Shown here: positions 44,629-56,568 of the stretch, piece by piece
Layout: every line of letters starts with the position of its first letter
How positions within the stretch are numbered: the first letter of the stretch is position 1
Source of the DNA: Porodaedalea pini
Lineage: Eukaryota; Basidiomycota; Agaricomycetes; Hymenochaetales; Hymenochaetaceae
Reading direction: 5' to 3'
Length of the DNA stretch: 64,000 bases
Assembly: GCA_002794775.1 (NCBI GenBank)
Contig: NBAY01000064.1
Span: 1-64,000 of the forward strand
Notes under the pieces: model-generated
What the model was told of the DNA's origin: nothing
Databases searched by the model: none
The model's input: only the letters and a program-made list of their open reading frames with translations
Translations under genes and position numbers: made by a program

Positions 44629-45089
44629 TGTACTATCCTCACCTCTCGCTGGCGGATAAATCGAGAAGAAAACCAGCAAAGGTATACTGTCCTTTCTCTT
44701 CTTCTCCCGCACTCTCATTGTGAATGGGGTCGTTGACTCGAAGGTTTAGTTTATGCACTCCAGGAAACTTTTACGCAGCCTCTACTCTTTTCTAAGTGAA
44801 TGGATAGAACTTAATCTAATTACATGAGCATTGTGTGCAGTCAATGTGAGTCCCCATTGAATCAAATTGGAGTCTCTCATGATCAGACCAATCGTATTGG
44901 ATCGACTTCAGGGAATCCCCTTGCCGTTCCGCTGATTACTATCACCGGGCCGCCCTCCCGCTCGAGGACTCTACTTAAGCCGACCATAACGACCTCTGGC
45001 CTTTCTCCATCCCCCTTGACGGTTCTCTGCTCACTCTTCACTTTCACCTCCTTCTGTCATCTTTATTCTCAAAATCAACTTTATCGTCC
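44629..45089. other. Alcohol dehydrogenase promoter region
   Basis: About 460 bases between the MITE and the ATG at 45090. A pyrimidine-rich stretch (ctccttctgtcatctttattctc) just before the ATG is typical of fungal promoters of active genes. No TATA box is clear. Confidence 0.45.
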
Positions 45090-46549
45090 ATGGCTCAGAC
45101 AACGTTCAAGGGCTACGGAATCACTGGTGAGCTCCATTTGGGTCTGTGTAAGGAATGCACAGTTAATGTTCATATAGACGCGAAAAAGTGGAAGGATTTT
45201 AGTATCATTGAGTACCCGTCAAAGAAATGGGCTGAGACGGACGTCGAGCTTGCCATCACTCACTGCGGGTATGTGTTAAGCCTGGTATAAGACAAACCCA
45301 AACTCACAAGCCCCCTCAGTGTCTGCGCTTCAGACATCCACACATTGAGCTCGGGCTGGGGTGCTATTACTGTCCCTCTGGTCGTCGGGTGAGTGGTTTA
45401 CACCGTTCTCTCAGACATGCGTCTATTTATGTCCGATTCATCTGACACCGACAGTCACGAGATCGCCGGGACGGCAGTGCGCGTAGGCTCGGAGGTGAAA
45501 GGGATCAAGGTCGGCGACCGCGTTGGCGTCGGCGCACAGATCGCATCATGTTACGACTGCACGCTCTGCACGCACGACAACGAGAATTACTGCCCGAAGC
45601 GTATCGATACGTATGGTGACAAATACCCAGACGGCGTTGTACGGACATCTCTCAACCCGCTTCTCCCGTTTTTGCTAATACAATTGCGTATATTTAGCGT
45701 ACCCTCGGCGGATACTCGACGGGCATAATCGCGGACTCGCGTTACGTTTTCCCGATCCCAGAGGGCGTGACCTCTGCGGATGCGTGCTCAATGCTCTGCG
45801 GCGGGCTGACAGTGTACTCGCCCCTCATCCGGAACGGCGCCGGGCCAGGAAAGAAAGTTGGCGTCATTGGTATCGGTGGACTGGTGCGACTGCTCCCAAC
45901 TACTGAAATGCTTGCAATGCTAACAATGCAACTCTTCAGGGCCATTATGCTATTCTATTTGCAAAGGCGCTCGGGTGTGAAGTCTACGCGTTCTCACACA
46001 GCTATAACAAGCAGGAGGACTGTCGGAAAATGGGTGCTGATCACTACGTTCTCGACTCGCCCGGTTTTGAAAAGAGCTACCAATACGAACTTGATATGAT
46101 CATCTGTACCCGCGACGCAACAGAAGGCTTTCCGCTTCAGGAGTACCTCTCGTGAGCCCACACTATTGACGTTTCCCATACTATTCCTAATCTATCCGTC
46201 GGAACTCGTAGCATGCTGAATGTCCACGGAAAGTTCATCTGCGTTGCTCTCCCTGAGAAGCCTTTGCCACCTGTTACTGGCTTCACGCTGCTCAACAATG
46301 GATGTTATATCGGTGGCTCGCACATCGGCTCGAAGAAGGAGGCGCTCGAGATGCTTCAGATTGCTGCGGAGAAGGGCATCAGACCATGGTAAATTTCTTA
46401 AAAGATCTGCCTCTTCTATCTACTAATTTCCTATTGTTTCGTGACGTAGGATCGAGGAGTTGCCGATGAAAGACTGTCAGAAGGCGATTGAAGGCCTCCT
46501 GTCAGGCAAGCCGCGCTACCGCTACGTGCTGACCCAGGACCTCGCATGA
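45090..46549 (+). CDS. Zinc-dependent alcohol dehydrogenase, ADH6/cinnamyl-alcohol type
   Basis: Eight exons (45090-45127, 45179-45268, 45320-45388, 45455-45638, 45698-45883, 45940-46151, 46212-46388, 46450-46549) give 351 residues. The family reduces aldehydes to alcohols with NADPH, with broad substrates including aromatic aldehydes. Catalytic zinc ligands lie in THCGVCASDIH and GHEIAGTA. The structural zinc site is CYDCTLCTHDNENYC with its four-Cys pattern. The Rossmann motif is GIGGLGHYAILFAKALG. The C-terminus carries IEELPMKDCQKAIEGLLSGK. Intron 1 removes a spurious in-frame extension (from GYGIT to DAKKWKDF). All joins are in frame and all key residues are present, so the gene should be functional. 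It could serve in handling lignin-derived aldehydes in a wood-decay fungus, which is inference. Confidence 0.94.
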
Positions 46550-46874
46550 GAATGTTAGGCATTTATAGAGTTTCTGTACCTGCGCCTTCCATAGGCTTCT
46601 TATATTCCAAATAAAAATAGTGTACATTGCGAAGCGTGTGTTCTCTACGCTGGAAAATGTGTAGCGAGTAGATTCAAAATCCCGAGAGCAATATTAATGT
46701 GTCTCCGAGTCGGGGTCCCAAATCACAGGAACTGAGGAAGCATTTATCTCGTTGTGGCAGTGCTGTGCTGGCTTTGAGCTGACGTCATCAATCTTCGATG
46801 GCGACCGCATTGAGCTCGACGACGAAGACGACGGCAAATGGGAGTGACAAGCTAATTCCACTATTCTTCTACCA
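46550..46874. other. Short intergenic spacer
   Basis: About 325 bases between tandem plus-strand genes. It holds the dehydrogenase 3' end (aaataaaa near 46610) and the next promoter. Nothing else is seen. Confidence 0.5.
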
Positions 46875-48525
46875 ATGACCGCGATATCAGCAGCGTATCC
46901 TGCCCATGGCGCACAAGGGTTTTTACTCCTGACGCTCAACAATGTCGAAGCACTCCTACCAGGTATAACCGGCCGCATCATCGACCAGCTCGCCCTCGAA
47001 TGTGTCACGCTTCCCGAAAGACCATCATCTGGGTCGACGGAGGCAGAACGAGACGTCTGGCTTGTTCTGCGTGTCGGGTCACATGAGATGGCCATCTCGC
47101 CGACGCAGGTTGTTCGCCACGCACGCGCGGAGCGCACATTTGTATTTGAGGGCGGTGCATACGGAGTAGGAGCAGACTCAAAGTGGGCGCTGAAATTCCC
47201 AGAGCCACAGGGACCGGTCGATATCGAAGACTTAGAGACTTTCGAGGTGATACTAGCACAATACGCTGCAGTCGAGGAAGTAAACGCGGACGGACCGCCA
47301 CCAGAGTACTCTTACTCAGGAGTTCAGTATACCACTTCATTTGATGCCTCTACATCTCAGGGAAAACGATCTGTGCCTCCTCCACCTTCGCAATTTCAGC
47401 CTAAAAAGCCTCCCTTGCCTCCAAGAACAGTCTCTTTTACGCAAAATCAGAAACTTAATGATGATCTTAGAAGTCGACTCGTGCTCGTTGATGAAGATGA
47501 TGGTGAGATAGTAGGCACCCTCGGCGAGCAGTTCAACGTTCATGAGGATGATACTTTGAGGGAGAAGGGGCATGAAAAGGATCCAGTTGTTGTTGACATC
47601 CCAGAGGGCGGTGAGAGGGCGCAAACGACGGAAGTATATGTGCACCCGGTTCCGATCGAGCAACAGGACACGTTGATGAAGACGGCTTCGATCATCAGGT
47701 GAGACCAACAGTCTTACTTTTTTCCACCGCAAACTCATGTAATCACGCCTACTTCAAGTCGGGGATTAGTATTTGCCACCGACACACTCACCACCGGAAT
47801 GGGTGCCGTATCTTCATTCTACATTGCACACTCCACGCCAAACGAGAAGCCGCTCGAGTTCTCAGAGACGACGCGAGGACACGTCCGGCGCGTGCATGGC
47901 ATCTCTGGAAAAGCAGTCGTCGTGACCGCGAAGACTACGAGTCTGATACACGATGCTCTCGGACGCGCCGTTGACTACGTGAGCAGTAGTAAGGGCAAGG
48001 GAAAAGATGCGGATCGAGCCTTAACACATGCACCAGCCGTTCCTGGGGAGCCTCCGCCGCTTCCTCTGAAGAACAGGATATTGTTGTCTACTGATATGCT
48101 TCTTACGACGGTGGAGCATTCGGCGAAGCAACTTATAGAGCACGGCACTCTACGCGTCAGCGAAGCTCTCGGTCACAAGTGAGGCCTTTTCTCAGTTTAG
48201 AGAAGCATACACATTAACCAACGGAGTATATGATTCTCCCATCAGATATGGCAAAGACATGCGCGATGCATCGTACCTCGTCGGCCAGTCCGCGCGCAAC
48301 GTCGGCATCGTGTACATTGATGCTCGTGGTGTAGGACGGCGCGCACTCCTTAAGAAAGCGGGTGCGCGATACGTTAAGGCGAAACTCGGTAATAAGGACG
48401 TCGTCCTCGGCATCGACGAGAAGGGTGTCATGCAGCAAGCGCAAAGCAGCTCGTCCGCTTCAGGTGCCTCTCTTGCGGCAAGAAATAGCCAAAGCACGGG
48501 AAGACTCTCGAAGGACAAGGCGTAG
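46875..48525 (+). CDS. Spartin/senescence-domain protein
   Basis: Exons 46875-47698, 47759-48178 and 48246-48525 give 507 residues. The N-terminal part (GAQGFLLLTLNNVEALLPGI onward) is a beta-rich domain seen in fungal spartin-like proteins. A proline-rich linker (R-S-V-PPPPSQFQPKKPPLPPR) follows. The C-terminal senescence domain has FATDTLTTGMGAVSSFYIAH, GHVRRVHGISGKAVVVTAKT and YLVGQSARNVGIVYIDARGV, matching the Senescence/spartin family. Animal spartin acts on lipid droplets and endosomes, and the fungal role is unclear. All introns are 60-67 nt and the joins are in frame. No signal peptide is present. Confidence 0.85.
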
Positions 48526-49108
48526 ATTTTATTGCAATAGACTTGGAATGTGTACTAGTGCGTCCTATGAATTGTATTTTTAGGTTGGCTTGCTGCATAT
48601 TGGCTTTAAATAGCGATTCCGGAGACGAAATCAGAGACCGTACCGATAAATGGCGGCTTCTGTGCGTAGCATTTTCTGAGCTCACGGTCATCCATGCGCT
48701 CGGTGAACGGGATGAACGGCGCAGATACTGAGATAGGACTATGGCTACTTTCGTAGCAGGAATTATGTTCGCCGCCGCGAACAAGCTTTCACGCACCTGA
48801 CACCGCATGCTGAAGGATGTACATCTATCTGTCTCCGCATGGTCCACAAGCTTTAAGGCCGTCTTTCAGCCTTAGGCATCAACTACAACGCATGGACATC
48901 TACTTTTTGCTTACTTCAACTTCAAGGCATGGAAGCGTGTGAGTATTTCCGGATGTGAACTTCCACTTAAAGCTAAACTGCATGTGCATACCTATTCAAT
49001 GGCTCACTAATGTGCGGGAGCGAGATGATCGCATCGCTCCTTGTCCACCTGCAACTGCCGGTGAACCCTCCGGTGAGATGCACTGCTTTAGCTTCGGCCG
49101 CTCTGGAG
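48526..49108. other. Intergenic region before the Zn2Cys6 cluster
   Basis: About 580 bases. Short open frames on both strands have no recognisable family. It separates the conserved block from the accessory cluster that follows. Confidence 0.5.
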
Positions 49109-49115
49109 TATAAAA
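49109..49115 (+). promoter_or_regulatory. TATA box of Zn2Cys6 copy 1
   Basis: TATAAAA begins 71 nt before the ATG at 49180. The same element occurs 70 and 68 nt before the other two paralogues. Confidence 0.75.
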
Positions 49116-49179
49116 CTGACCCATAACTCTGGAGATTCGCCACCAGTAACACTCCTAACGCGATTCACGTTCTCGTAGT

Positions 49180-49958
49180 ATGCGCTCTTGGAAAACTTCA
49201 GCTTCCGAGAGCCTTTTCTCGGTGAAAGTCCCTAGTCTCGATACTCAACACGGCCCGACACCTATACCAGGGACTTCCGCCTCACGAAGCGCTCTGCAGC
49301 GCAACACGAAGCCTTGCGGTAGATGCTCTGAAAAGCAGAAAAAGGTGCGCACCTGCATTGTTCTATTATTCACTCTGACTATATGCACTCGCTTATACTG
49401 GTCGGAATTCCTGCGTTCAGTGCGACGTCTCTCCGCCCTACTCCCCGACGAGATGTGGAGCATGCACGAAGGCGAACATCCCGGTCTGCCCACCTCACAA
49501 ATCCCGCCGGCTCAACAACTTGAGGCAGGCCACGCGCCGCATATTCTCTTCTGAACAGTCTTATTCGACTAGCTCTGGACCAGACGCTTCGCAGGCAAGT
49601 GTGAGATTCTGATAGGAAAACGAATTGTGGCTTATGCTACTTATTCATATAGAGCCAACCTACTGGAATTGATACCGGTCTTTCTCAATATCAGACGAAA
49701 GATGACATGGAAGGCGAGACTGCGCCTCTGTTTCTCGAGGTAGGGCTCGGTCTCGACCGCACTGGTGTATTAATGACCTCGCAAGCGGACAATTCCAATT
49801 TATACAACTTCGATCCTTCGGTCCTAGACGATGGTCTAGACTCAAGCCTCTCCTTGCAACCAAGCAACGACTTCCTCTCCCAACCCGAGACTTTATACAA
49901 CGACGCGAGCTTCGATTTTTCAACGACATTTATCCCCGCATTTCTACCTTCTCTGTAA
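49180..49958 (+). CDS. Small Zn2Cys6-type protein, tandem copy 1
   Basis: Exons 49180-49344, 49421-49594 and 49653-49958 give 214 residues. Across the exon 1-2 join the sequence reads CGRCSEKQKKCDVSPPYSP then TRCGACTKANIPVCPPHKSR. The spacing C-x2-C-x6-C-x10-C-x2-C-x7-C fits the fungal binuclear zinc cluster that binds DNA, and basic residues follow. The N-terminus is MRSWKTSASESLFSVKVPSLD, and the C-terminal half is acidic, Ser/Asp-rich and probably disordered (FDPSVLDDGLDSSLSLQPSN). No fungal transcription factor regulatory domain is seen. Intron 2 starts with GC (CAG then GCAAGT), a GC-AG intron with strong U1 match. It could be a minimal transcription factor with an acidic activation region; DNA targets are unknown. 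Confidence 0.8.
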
Positions 49959-52847
49959 ACAAATGTGAGCTCTAGAATCGTTTAAATACTTAAAGCCTCA
50001 TCCTTTGTTCAGAAATCATGCTTTTTTCACAGTGTCTTGCGCAACTATTGCCGTGCAGTATAAAGTTTGCGGTAATGAGAGAAAGGGTTTGAGAATGGAA
50101 GCGAGTATTATTTCGTCAAGACTCGGAGTGTCCACAATCTTGCCTCTAAAGCTCTTATTCCTCGAGTTAATTAAAAGTACTATGACGAGATCCCGCAGGG
50201 TCGAAGAGATAATTTACTCTGGGCTTCCTCAAGAAAAGGTCTGGACCCAGAACTCTATATGCGCTCTGATGACTTGCTATTGGTCGAACAGCATTGAAGC
50301 TAGACCACATCGAAGAAAATACAGCTGAAGTCTAGGCCTGGGACTCGACGAGTTGATTCTTTCACAAAATAGTTAACTCCGGTTTCTTTCTCTGTTGCAT
50401 GGGAGGCGCTCGGATGCAGAAGAGGCTCGAAGAATCAGTCCACTTTTTTGATGTGCACAAGACGGTCCAGAATCGCAATACAACCTGTCGAGACCGTTCA
50501 TTGGTACTTTGTCATCCATCATCTGTCCCCCCAACCTCCTCCGTCGGTTGTGGTTGTTGCGCTTCGACATTCGCACAGTGAAGCATTGCTACAAGCAACC
50601 TTGATCTCTTCCGCAGTTGTTTCCGTCACCAGTCTCACATCATCGTCCATAGGCACCCCGTGAATCGAGCTGCCATTCCCTATCCCGCGTCAGGCGACCA
50701 TGGAGTTCAGGGATACGGGCCTATTGCGTCCATAAACAGCTTCGGTAGCGGAAGGTTGCCACGAAAAAAAATAAAATTCGTATCGCGCCCGAGCACTGGC
50801 ACACAGTATAATGTACAGAATTCTGGGAAGACATCATATTCGTTTTCCCGCAATAACTGCGATCATACAGTAAGGATTTGAGCTGCGTGTTCCCGGTAAT
50901 TGAAGTATATGCATCGTAAGTAATGTCTCCGCGCAGTGAGCTCTTACTCTCCTTCCGCAGCAGCTTCAGCAATAAGTGGATGGCGGCTTGTAACGGGACA
51001 AAATGTACTACGTTGTACACGAAGTTCAAGCGTGTCCTGTTCTTCGAGTTGCAGGGTCTGTTTTGTCGCTTTGAGCACAGCAGTGCTTGTATTGAGAAAC
51101 ATCTACTTCCAGTCAGCAAACGAGAGACATAAGGGATCCGATATACGAACTCACATAATTGTGAATATGTATCAAAGTCTTGTTGTCATCATAATAGCGA
51201 ATGATTCTATGCCACCGGGATACATTCCTTTCTCGGTTCTTCCTCTAAAATCTGAAAAGGCATGATCGAGCATACCCAATTGCTTCGGCTCTTCGGGCTC
51301 CATTAGTTTTAGTGTTTCGTCTCCACCGGAACATATTGAGTTGGTAAAGCGGTTTCCTACTTGAGTCGCATCATTTCTGCAAACCGTAACTTTAGGCGGA
51401 CAGCTGGATCTGCGAAGGAGAGATTGTACAACAGAATGAGGATTTAATTCCAGCAGGAGATCCAAAACAGCTCAGGAAGTCGCATCCTTGTCAAGACCGC
51501 GCAGATTCGATCCTTCGTACTTGCTAGTAGGAGCCTGTATGTAAGATGGCTGTACCGAAGATCGGCACCATACTCCATTGCATTGGAAGTTGAAAGCTAA
51601 AAATTTCTGACTTAGCAGATTGTGGTAGTCTGCCTGAAAAACTATGAATAGAGTAAAGGAGAGTAGCGTGCTTGTAGAAGAGATCGATCGTGTGCCTAGT
51701 CGCATTTATGCTCGCCGAGACACCAATGAACCGAACCTCAGGTAGACTTCAGAGTCTTCATCTGTGCCACCAATATCAGTTGCAAACCTAACATCCATAT
51801 CTCAGGGCGCCCGTCGAGAGTTGGAGACTAAGGATGAAGAATTAGAGCGGTGGGAGTTTCAAGGATAATGGAAACGCCCATGGCAATGTTACTGAGAGCG
51901 TCACCTACCTGATAGAGGTTCAGCTCTAGGCTATAAAGGGAGTCAAGGCTTGTAAACAGCGTTTGTGATGCCGGCATCTCCAGAGTTCTTCAGGTGGTGT
52001 TCAGGAGTTTATCAACTTGAAAAGAAGTCCGTGCACTGGGAGAACCAAGAAGTAAGGGAGCATCTGGCTATTCAAGGACAAAATACAATAGTATTTATCG
52101 GGCTTACTTCTTTCAATATGCACTCGCGCTATGTTGATGTTGGGCTGTAACGGGCGAGTCCGAGTCCCTCTGGATTGTTTTTTTTTTACTGCTGAGTTTG
52201 TTTTACGTAATACAAGGGCTGTGCCACGCTCTCCGTCGCTTTCCTCGACATCCACGACCTCCCGACTTGAAGCTTGATCTCAGTGCTTACAGTAAGACCT
52301 TGAAGAGGACGAATTATCCGAAAACACTGGACAGCGCAAGACGAACATATCCGTGCCTCCCTTAACTCGCACTCCGCATGAATTGACGCTACCTTGAAGA
52401 GTCAATTGCAATATGGACTCAGATTCTCTCGACGAGCCAAATGCGCGTTTCCTCTGGAGTGCGTTCATCGGAAGGGTAGAAATGACTTGTTGCGGCTTTT
52501 GAGCTAGTTTGGAATCCCCCACATGGATGCCTTAAGGCTCACAGATACGCGGACTACAGCGCAGTCGACGGTACACATGCCAGAGGTTCTGAATCTTCTC
52601 GGTTCGATTCTCAAAATTAAAGCCGAGAATCAACGCCGGATGATGATTATTGGTATTGCTGAGCTCTTTGTTGCCTATGTATTAGTTCAGGCCGACGGGA
52701 TTTGCGAGGCTAGTGACGGGAGATTTAAAGCCTAATTCCATGGCCTTGAGGATGTCTCCCGAGTGCAAGCTGGTCGTATGGCCTCGTGCTGAATTTGAGT
52801 CGGAGCTAAATCATGACGTCCTCCTTGGCTGTAGCCGTCTTGCGGCG
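49959..52847. other. Spacer between Zn2Cys6 copies 1 and 2
   Basis: About 2.9 kb without a recognised gene. Minus-strand open frames at 50721-51119 (contains VHFVPLQAAIHLLLKLLR), 51172-51465 and 52280-52522 could be exons of an unknown gene or chance frames; I could not join them by splice sites. A TATA-like tataaag lies near 51931 without a clear gene after it. A run of nine or more T occurs near 52179. Confidence 0.4.
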
Positions 52848-52854
52848 TATAAAA
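52848..52854 (+). promoter_or_regulatory. TATA box of Zn2Cys6 copy 2
   Basis: TATAAAA begins 70 nt before the ATG at 52918, nearly the same distance as in copies 1 and 3. Confidence 0.75.
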
Positions 52855-52917
52855 TCAAGCTCGAGACTCCTAGATGCATTACTATCAAGAGCTACGCATT
52901 TCTTCAGGTTTCCCGCT

Positions 52918-53713
52918 ATGCGTTCATGGGAGACTTCAGCCTCTGAAAGTATTTTCTCGGTGGACGTTCCAAGCCTTGACTCTGGTCAGTGGTTGATGCC
53001 TACATCTGGAACGATCGTCATGAAGCATACTATGTCACGCAACACAACGCCTTGCGGTAGATGCTCTGACAAGCAGAAAAAGGCGAGTCCTGTCTACTCC
53101 TTTTCTTCGGACCTAGTTTCTTATACTCTTGTGTCTTATCATGCATAGTGCGATGTCTCTCCGCCATACTCTCCCTCGAGGTGTCGAGGATGCACGAAGG
53201 CGGGAATTCCAGCTTGTCCAGCTCAGAAATCCCGTCGGACTAGAAAGCAGAGAGGACGCCGCGATCTTGCTTCTGAAGCGCCTATTTCAGTTAGCTCTGG
53301 ACCTCATGCTTCCCAGGTAGGCATGAGCTATTGTGGAGACAGACCCTATTTATTCTCGGTTAACTCATTTCTCTACATAGAGCGAGGCTGCTGCAGCTGA
53401 TAGCGTTCTTAATCAGTATTGGACAAACTACGCTACCGAAGTCAAGACTGCGAGTTCGCATCCCGCAGCGGAACTTGGCCTAGACTCTGCTCATGCAATG
53501 TCCTCTCAATCACCCCAATTTTCGGAGCACGGCATTTTAAACAGCATGGACTTCTCGGCTATGGGCGGTGGTCTAGACTCAAATTCGTGCTCGTTGACAA
53601 GCGACAATTGTCTTTCCGGATCTTCTGCTTTGTCCCCACGCGAACCCATCATGGATCCAACAAATCCACATACTTTTTCCCCGTCGGTATGGACGAGGGC
53701 ATGTGAGCACTGA
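52918..53713 (+). CDS. Small Zn2Cys6-type protein, tandem copy 2
   Basis: Exons 52918-53082, 53149-53316 and 53381-53713 give 221 residues. Exon 1 is the same length as in copy 1 (165 nt) and starts MRSWETSASESIFSVDVPSLD. The cluster reads CGRCSDKQKKCDVSPPYSP, SRCRGCTKAGIPACPAQKSR, with identical Cys spacing to copy 1. After the basic linker the tail is Ser/Asp/Pro-rich (SMDFSAMGGGLDSNSCSLTS) without a known domain. Here it is intron 1 that begins with GC (AAAAAG then GCGAGT), while intron 2 has a GT donor, the reverse of copy 1. Copies 1 and 2 are clearly the closest pair. Confidence 0.82.
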
Positions 53714-55604
53714 ATCAGTTTCGTTAGCTCATCAACTGATGTTTGCTCTAGCAGACACATACTGAGAGGTCATTGCTATCGGAAAGCACAGTCTTATGGA
53801 GATGAATATTGGTGTTACTTATTTTCAAGGCTACTCGGTACGAATGCAGAAGTTTTGGTGTCTAGATATTTCTGCGAGATAACAGGGGAGATGCTCCAGC
53901 TGGTATATATTCTGAGTCACTTGCTTCTTCAAACGGCGATCTGGACCCAGAAATTGAAGCTCGTCTTGACAGAGTTCTCCATTGACCGAAGCTCGCAGAG
54001 TCTGGACTTCAATATATTCTACTGCGGCAGAGAGCCTCGGTATACAGTGCGTAGCAGCGAGAAGTTCCCATGCAAACGCAATCGAACACGTTGAATCTAA
54101 CTTCTTGGATACTAGGGTCGCTGCATCTAGTGCTACGTTGCACTCTGATACTTCTGCATCCTTGATCCGCTTAAATGATCCGTTCAAGACCACCCACTTG
54201 GCGCATATTACATTATTGATCAACTCTGAGATATCATGTTGCAAGTGCGCCATCGTTTTATGCTTTGCGATTCGCGAAAAACTGAAAGACAACAGTGGTC
54301 GGTTATCTTTACTGCAACGTGCTAATATCTCTTTTCATCCTATCAAAATAATTCTAAAGGAGTGGCACGAAGGGGTAATTTCCCGCCTAACTCTCCAGCG
54401 AAAAGGGTCCGATTATGTTGATCTACAAGAGTTTCAACGACTTTCGCGCTAAGACGCGACCTTCTTTTCTTCCCGGAGAGGTCATCGCAAACTATTAAAG
54501 TATACAGATGGTGCTCTGTGGATGACAGGCTTTGACAGACTCAGCTCTCCAATCGGGTAGAAGAACATGGACGATGGATTGTCACAGGCTGAAAAATAAA
54601 TAGCATTTATTGAAGAAATGCAATCAGCAAACATCGTGTTCACTAGAGGCTAATTAATCCACACCGTCTGCATGCTGACATTCTATCATCCATCCTGCTT
54701 ATGCGCAAGTGTTTCGGCCATGGGCTGCTTGTGTCTGCCACGAGACGAGTCTCACAGGAACATCATCGCCGGTTATTACTAGCAATACTAGGGCGCACTG
54801 GAGGGTGGTGCTCAACTGAGATACCGGCGGAAACTGGACTATGAAGTAGAATAACTTCAGCTCTGATATGCACGCTGAAAGGGGCCTTTATTTTCACAAT
54901 ATTGCACATTGGCTAATTGGTCGTTTCGGGTCAATCTACGTACGTATCACCTCCGCTGAACATCGGAAGTTTAGTGGAGCGATACACCTATATAGGATCG
55001 TCGAGCCGATATTCCTATACAGCGGCGTACACTACATATCACTACTTGTTGTTCAATACACAGCTGACGGCGGAATTATGATAAGTAAATTCTGGTATGA
55101 TTTCCCACCGCAGGCGCTTGTTGGCTGCGGAAACTTGCTTTTGAAACAAACTGATGCGGGCCAGACATCGCAAAGTGAATAGGTTTGTCTATCCAATTGC
55201 TTTATACATTACTCTGGCTTACTCCGAGCACGGCGGCAGTACAGCCTCATATCAAAAATGGAGCTCCTCCATCGCGGCAATAGCCTGGCTGTGTCTAAAT
55301 TATGGACTGTCGTCATTAAATCTCTCACGGTCAAGCGTTCCTCTCTCTTAGCCACTGCCCAAGACTCAATGAGTTTTCCTCTAAGAGTTTCGCCTATCCT
55401 CACGGCAAGTAGCGTGTTCTGCTCTTGCCGTCGACATTCCCCAAAGCTCTCTCAGCACTTATACAGATAGAGTCTGTGTCTATGACAGCTATTCTGGTCC
55501 TTCCAGACGCCGCAATAGCTGAGGATGCTGATCGTGCTCTGTCGTTGTTGCTGTCAGGCTGTGCGGTGTATACCTCAGGCTCGGCACTATCCAGGCCTGT
55601 TCTC
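53714..55604. other. Spacer between Zn2Cys6 copies 2 and 3
   Basis: About 1.9 kb. The longest frame is a minus-strand open frame at 53831-54292 (includes VICAKWVVLNGSFKRIKDAE); it has no recognised domain and no convincing splice partners. A plus-strand frame at 54868-55182 is likewise unassigned. Nothing else is seen. Confidence 0.4.
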
Positions 55605-55610
55605 TATAAA
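55605..55610 (+). promoter_or_regulatory. TATA box of Zn2Cys6 copy 3
   Basis: TATAAA begins 68 nt before the ATG at 55673, the third instance of this spacing in the cluster. Confidence 0.7.
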
Positions 55611-55672
55611 GCATGGGAGGCAGCCCGTGGTCATTCCCAGCGCCTCAGTGAACAGCACGACTCACATATAAG

Positions 55673-56568
55673 ATGTTTTCGAAGTCCTCTGATAATTCAT
55701 GGCGGGTTTCAGCATCGAAGAGCGCTTTCACTGTCGCATTACCTCTCACCTCCGATGAGGATGGATCTGCGTGCACTGTTTCCCGACCTCATGTCAAGGA
55801 ACGAAACATGCATGCTTGTGGTAGATGCGCCAGCATTCGTAAAAAGGTACGCCGCTTGCGCACTTGATACTTTTTTTTTCATGCTCGGGAGCTGAGAGCT
55901 TCTTTCCAGTGCAATATGTTGCCACCTTATTCATCCGCAAAGTGCGAGGAGTGCACTCGGGCTGGAGTGGCGCTCTGTCCTCCCCATAAGCCCCGACGGA
56001 ATGGGCGCAAGACTATCCAGCTTCATTCGGGCAATGCTACGCTTTCCATTCCGGTTGAAAACGTGGACGATACGCCGTTCGTAGGTCCTTCCACACTACT
56101 AGTAGTCCTGTTTGATATCTCGAGCCGACTCTCTTCAATTATACCCCAAAGGCTTCATCATCCAAATCCGCTTCCCACCCTTTTTCGCTGGCTATGAATA
56201 ATCTATGTGAGCCAACGCGCGCTTCAACCAATGGAGGACAGCTTGTGGACCCGAGCAAACTGGGTCTATTTCATTCGAGCAACATGAGTGAGTTTCGAAG
56301 GTTCTTGTAATTTGAGCTTCGTATTTATCAGCTCGCCGATTTAGTCGATAATCGAGCTCCATTCTATACGGAAGTAGACAATGGCGCTCTTGACCTTTTC
56401 TTAGCTGAAGATGGCCTTTCACTTGGGGAAGACTGGGCTGAATTATTGCTTGGCGCTCAAGAGTCTTCGGATGAGTTCAATTGCTGGGCGTGTCGCATCG
56501 GCTTTCCGCACGATCATGGTGCTGAACAGCCTTCTTCTAGTGCAATGCAGACATCGCTAATTACTTAG
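55673..56568 (+). CDS. Small Zn2Cys6-type protein, tandem copy 3 (diverged)
   Basis: Proposed exons 55673-55846, 55910-56080, 56125-56287 and 56345-56568 give 243 residues. The cluster reads CGRCASIRKKCNMLPPYSS, AKCEECTRAGVALCPPHKPR, keeping the same Cys spacing and the same intron after the KK. The N-terminus (MFSKSSDNSWRVSASKSAF) still aligns loosely with copies 1 and 2. The last exon is acidic (GALDLFLAEDGLSLGEDWAE) and ends in a stretch with two more Cys (CWACRIGF). Exon 3 boundaries (a 44-nt intron ending CTCGAG and a 57-nt intron ending TTTAG) are less certain than the first intron. No regulatory domain beyond the zinc cluster is visible. Probably a nuclear DNA-binding protein. Confidence 0.72.

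Noticed and set aside
50721..51465. Minus-strand gene between Zn2Cys6 copies
   Set aside because: The frames are open but no splice sites join them and no domain is recognised; left as an unassigned spacer.
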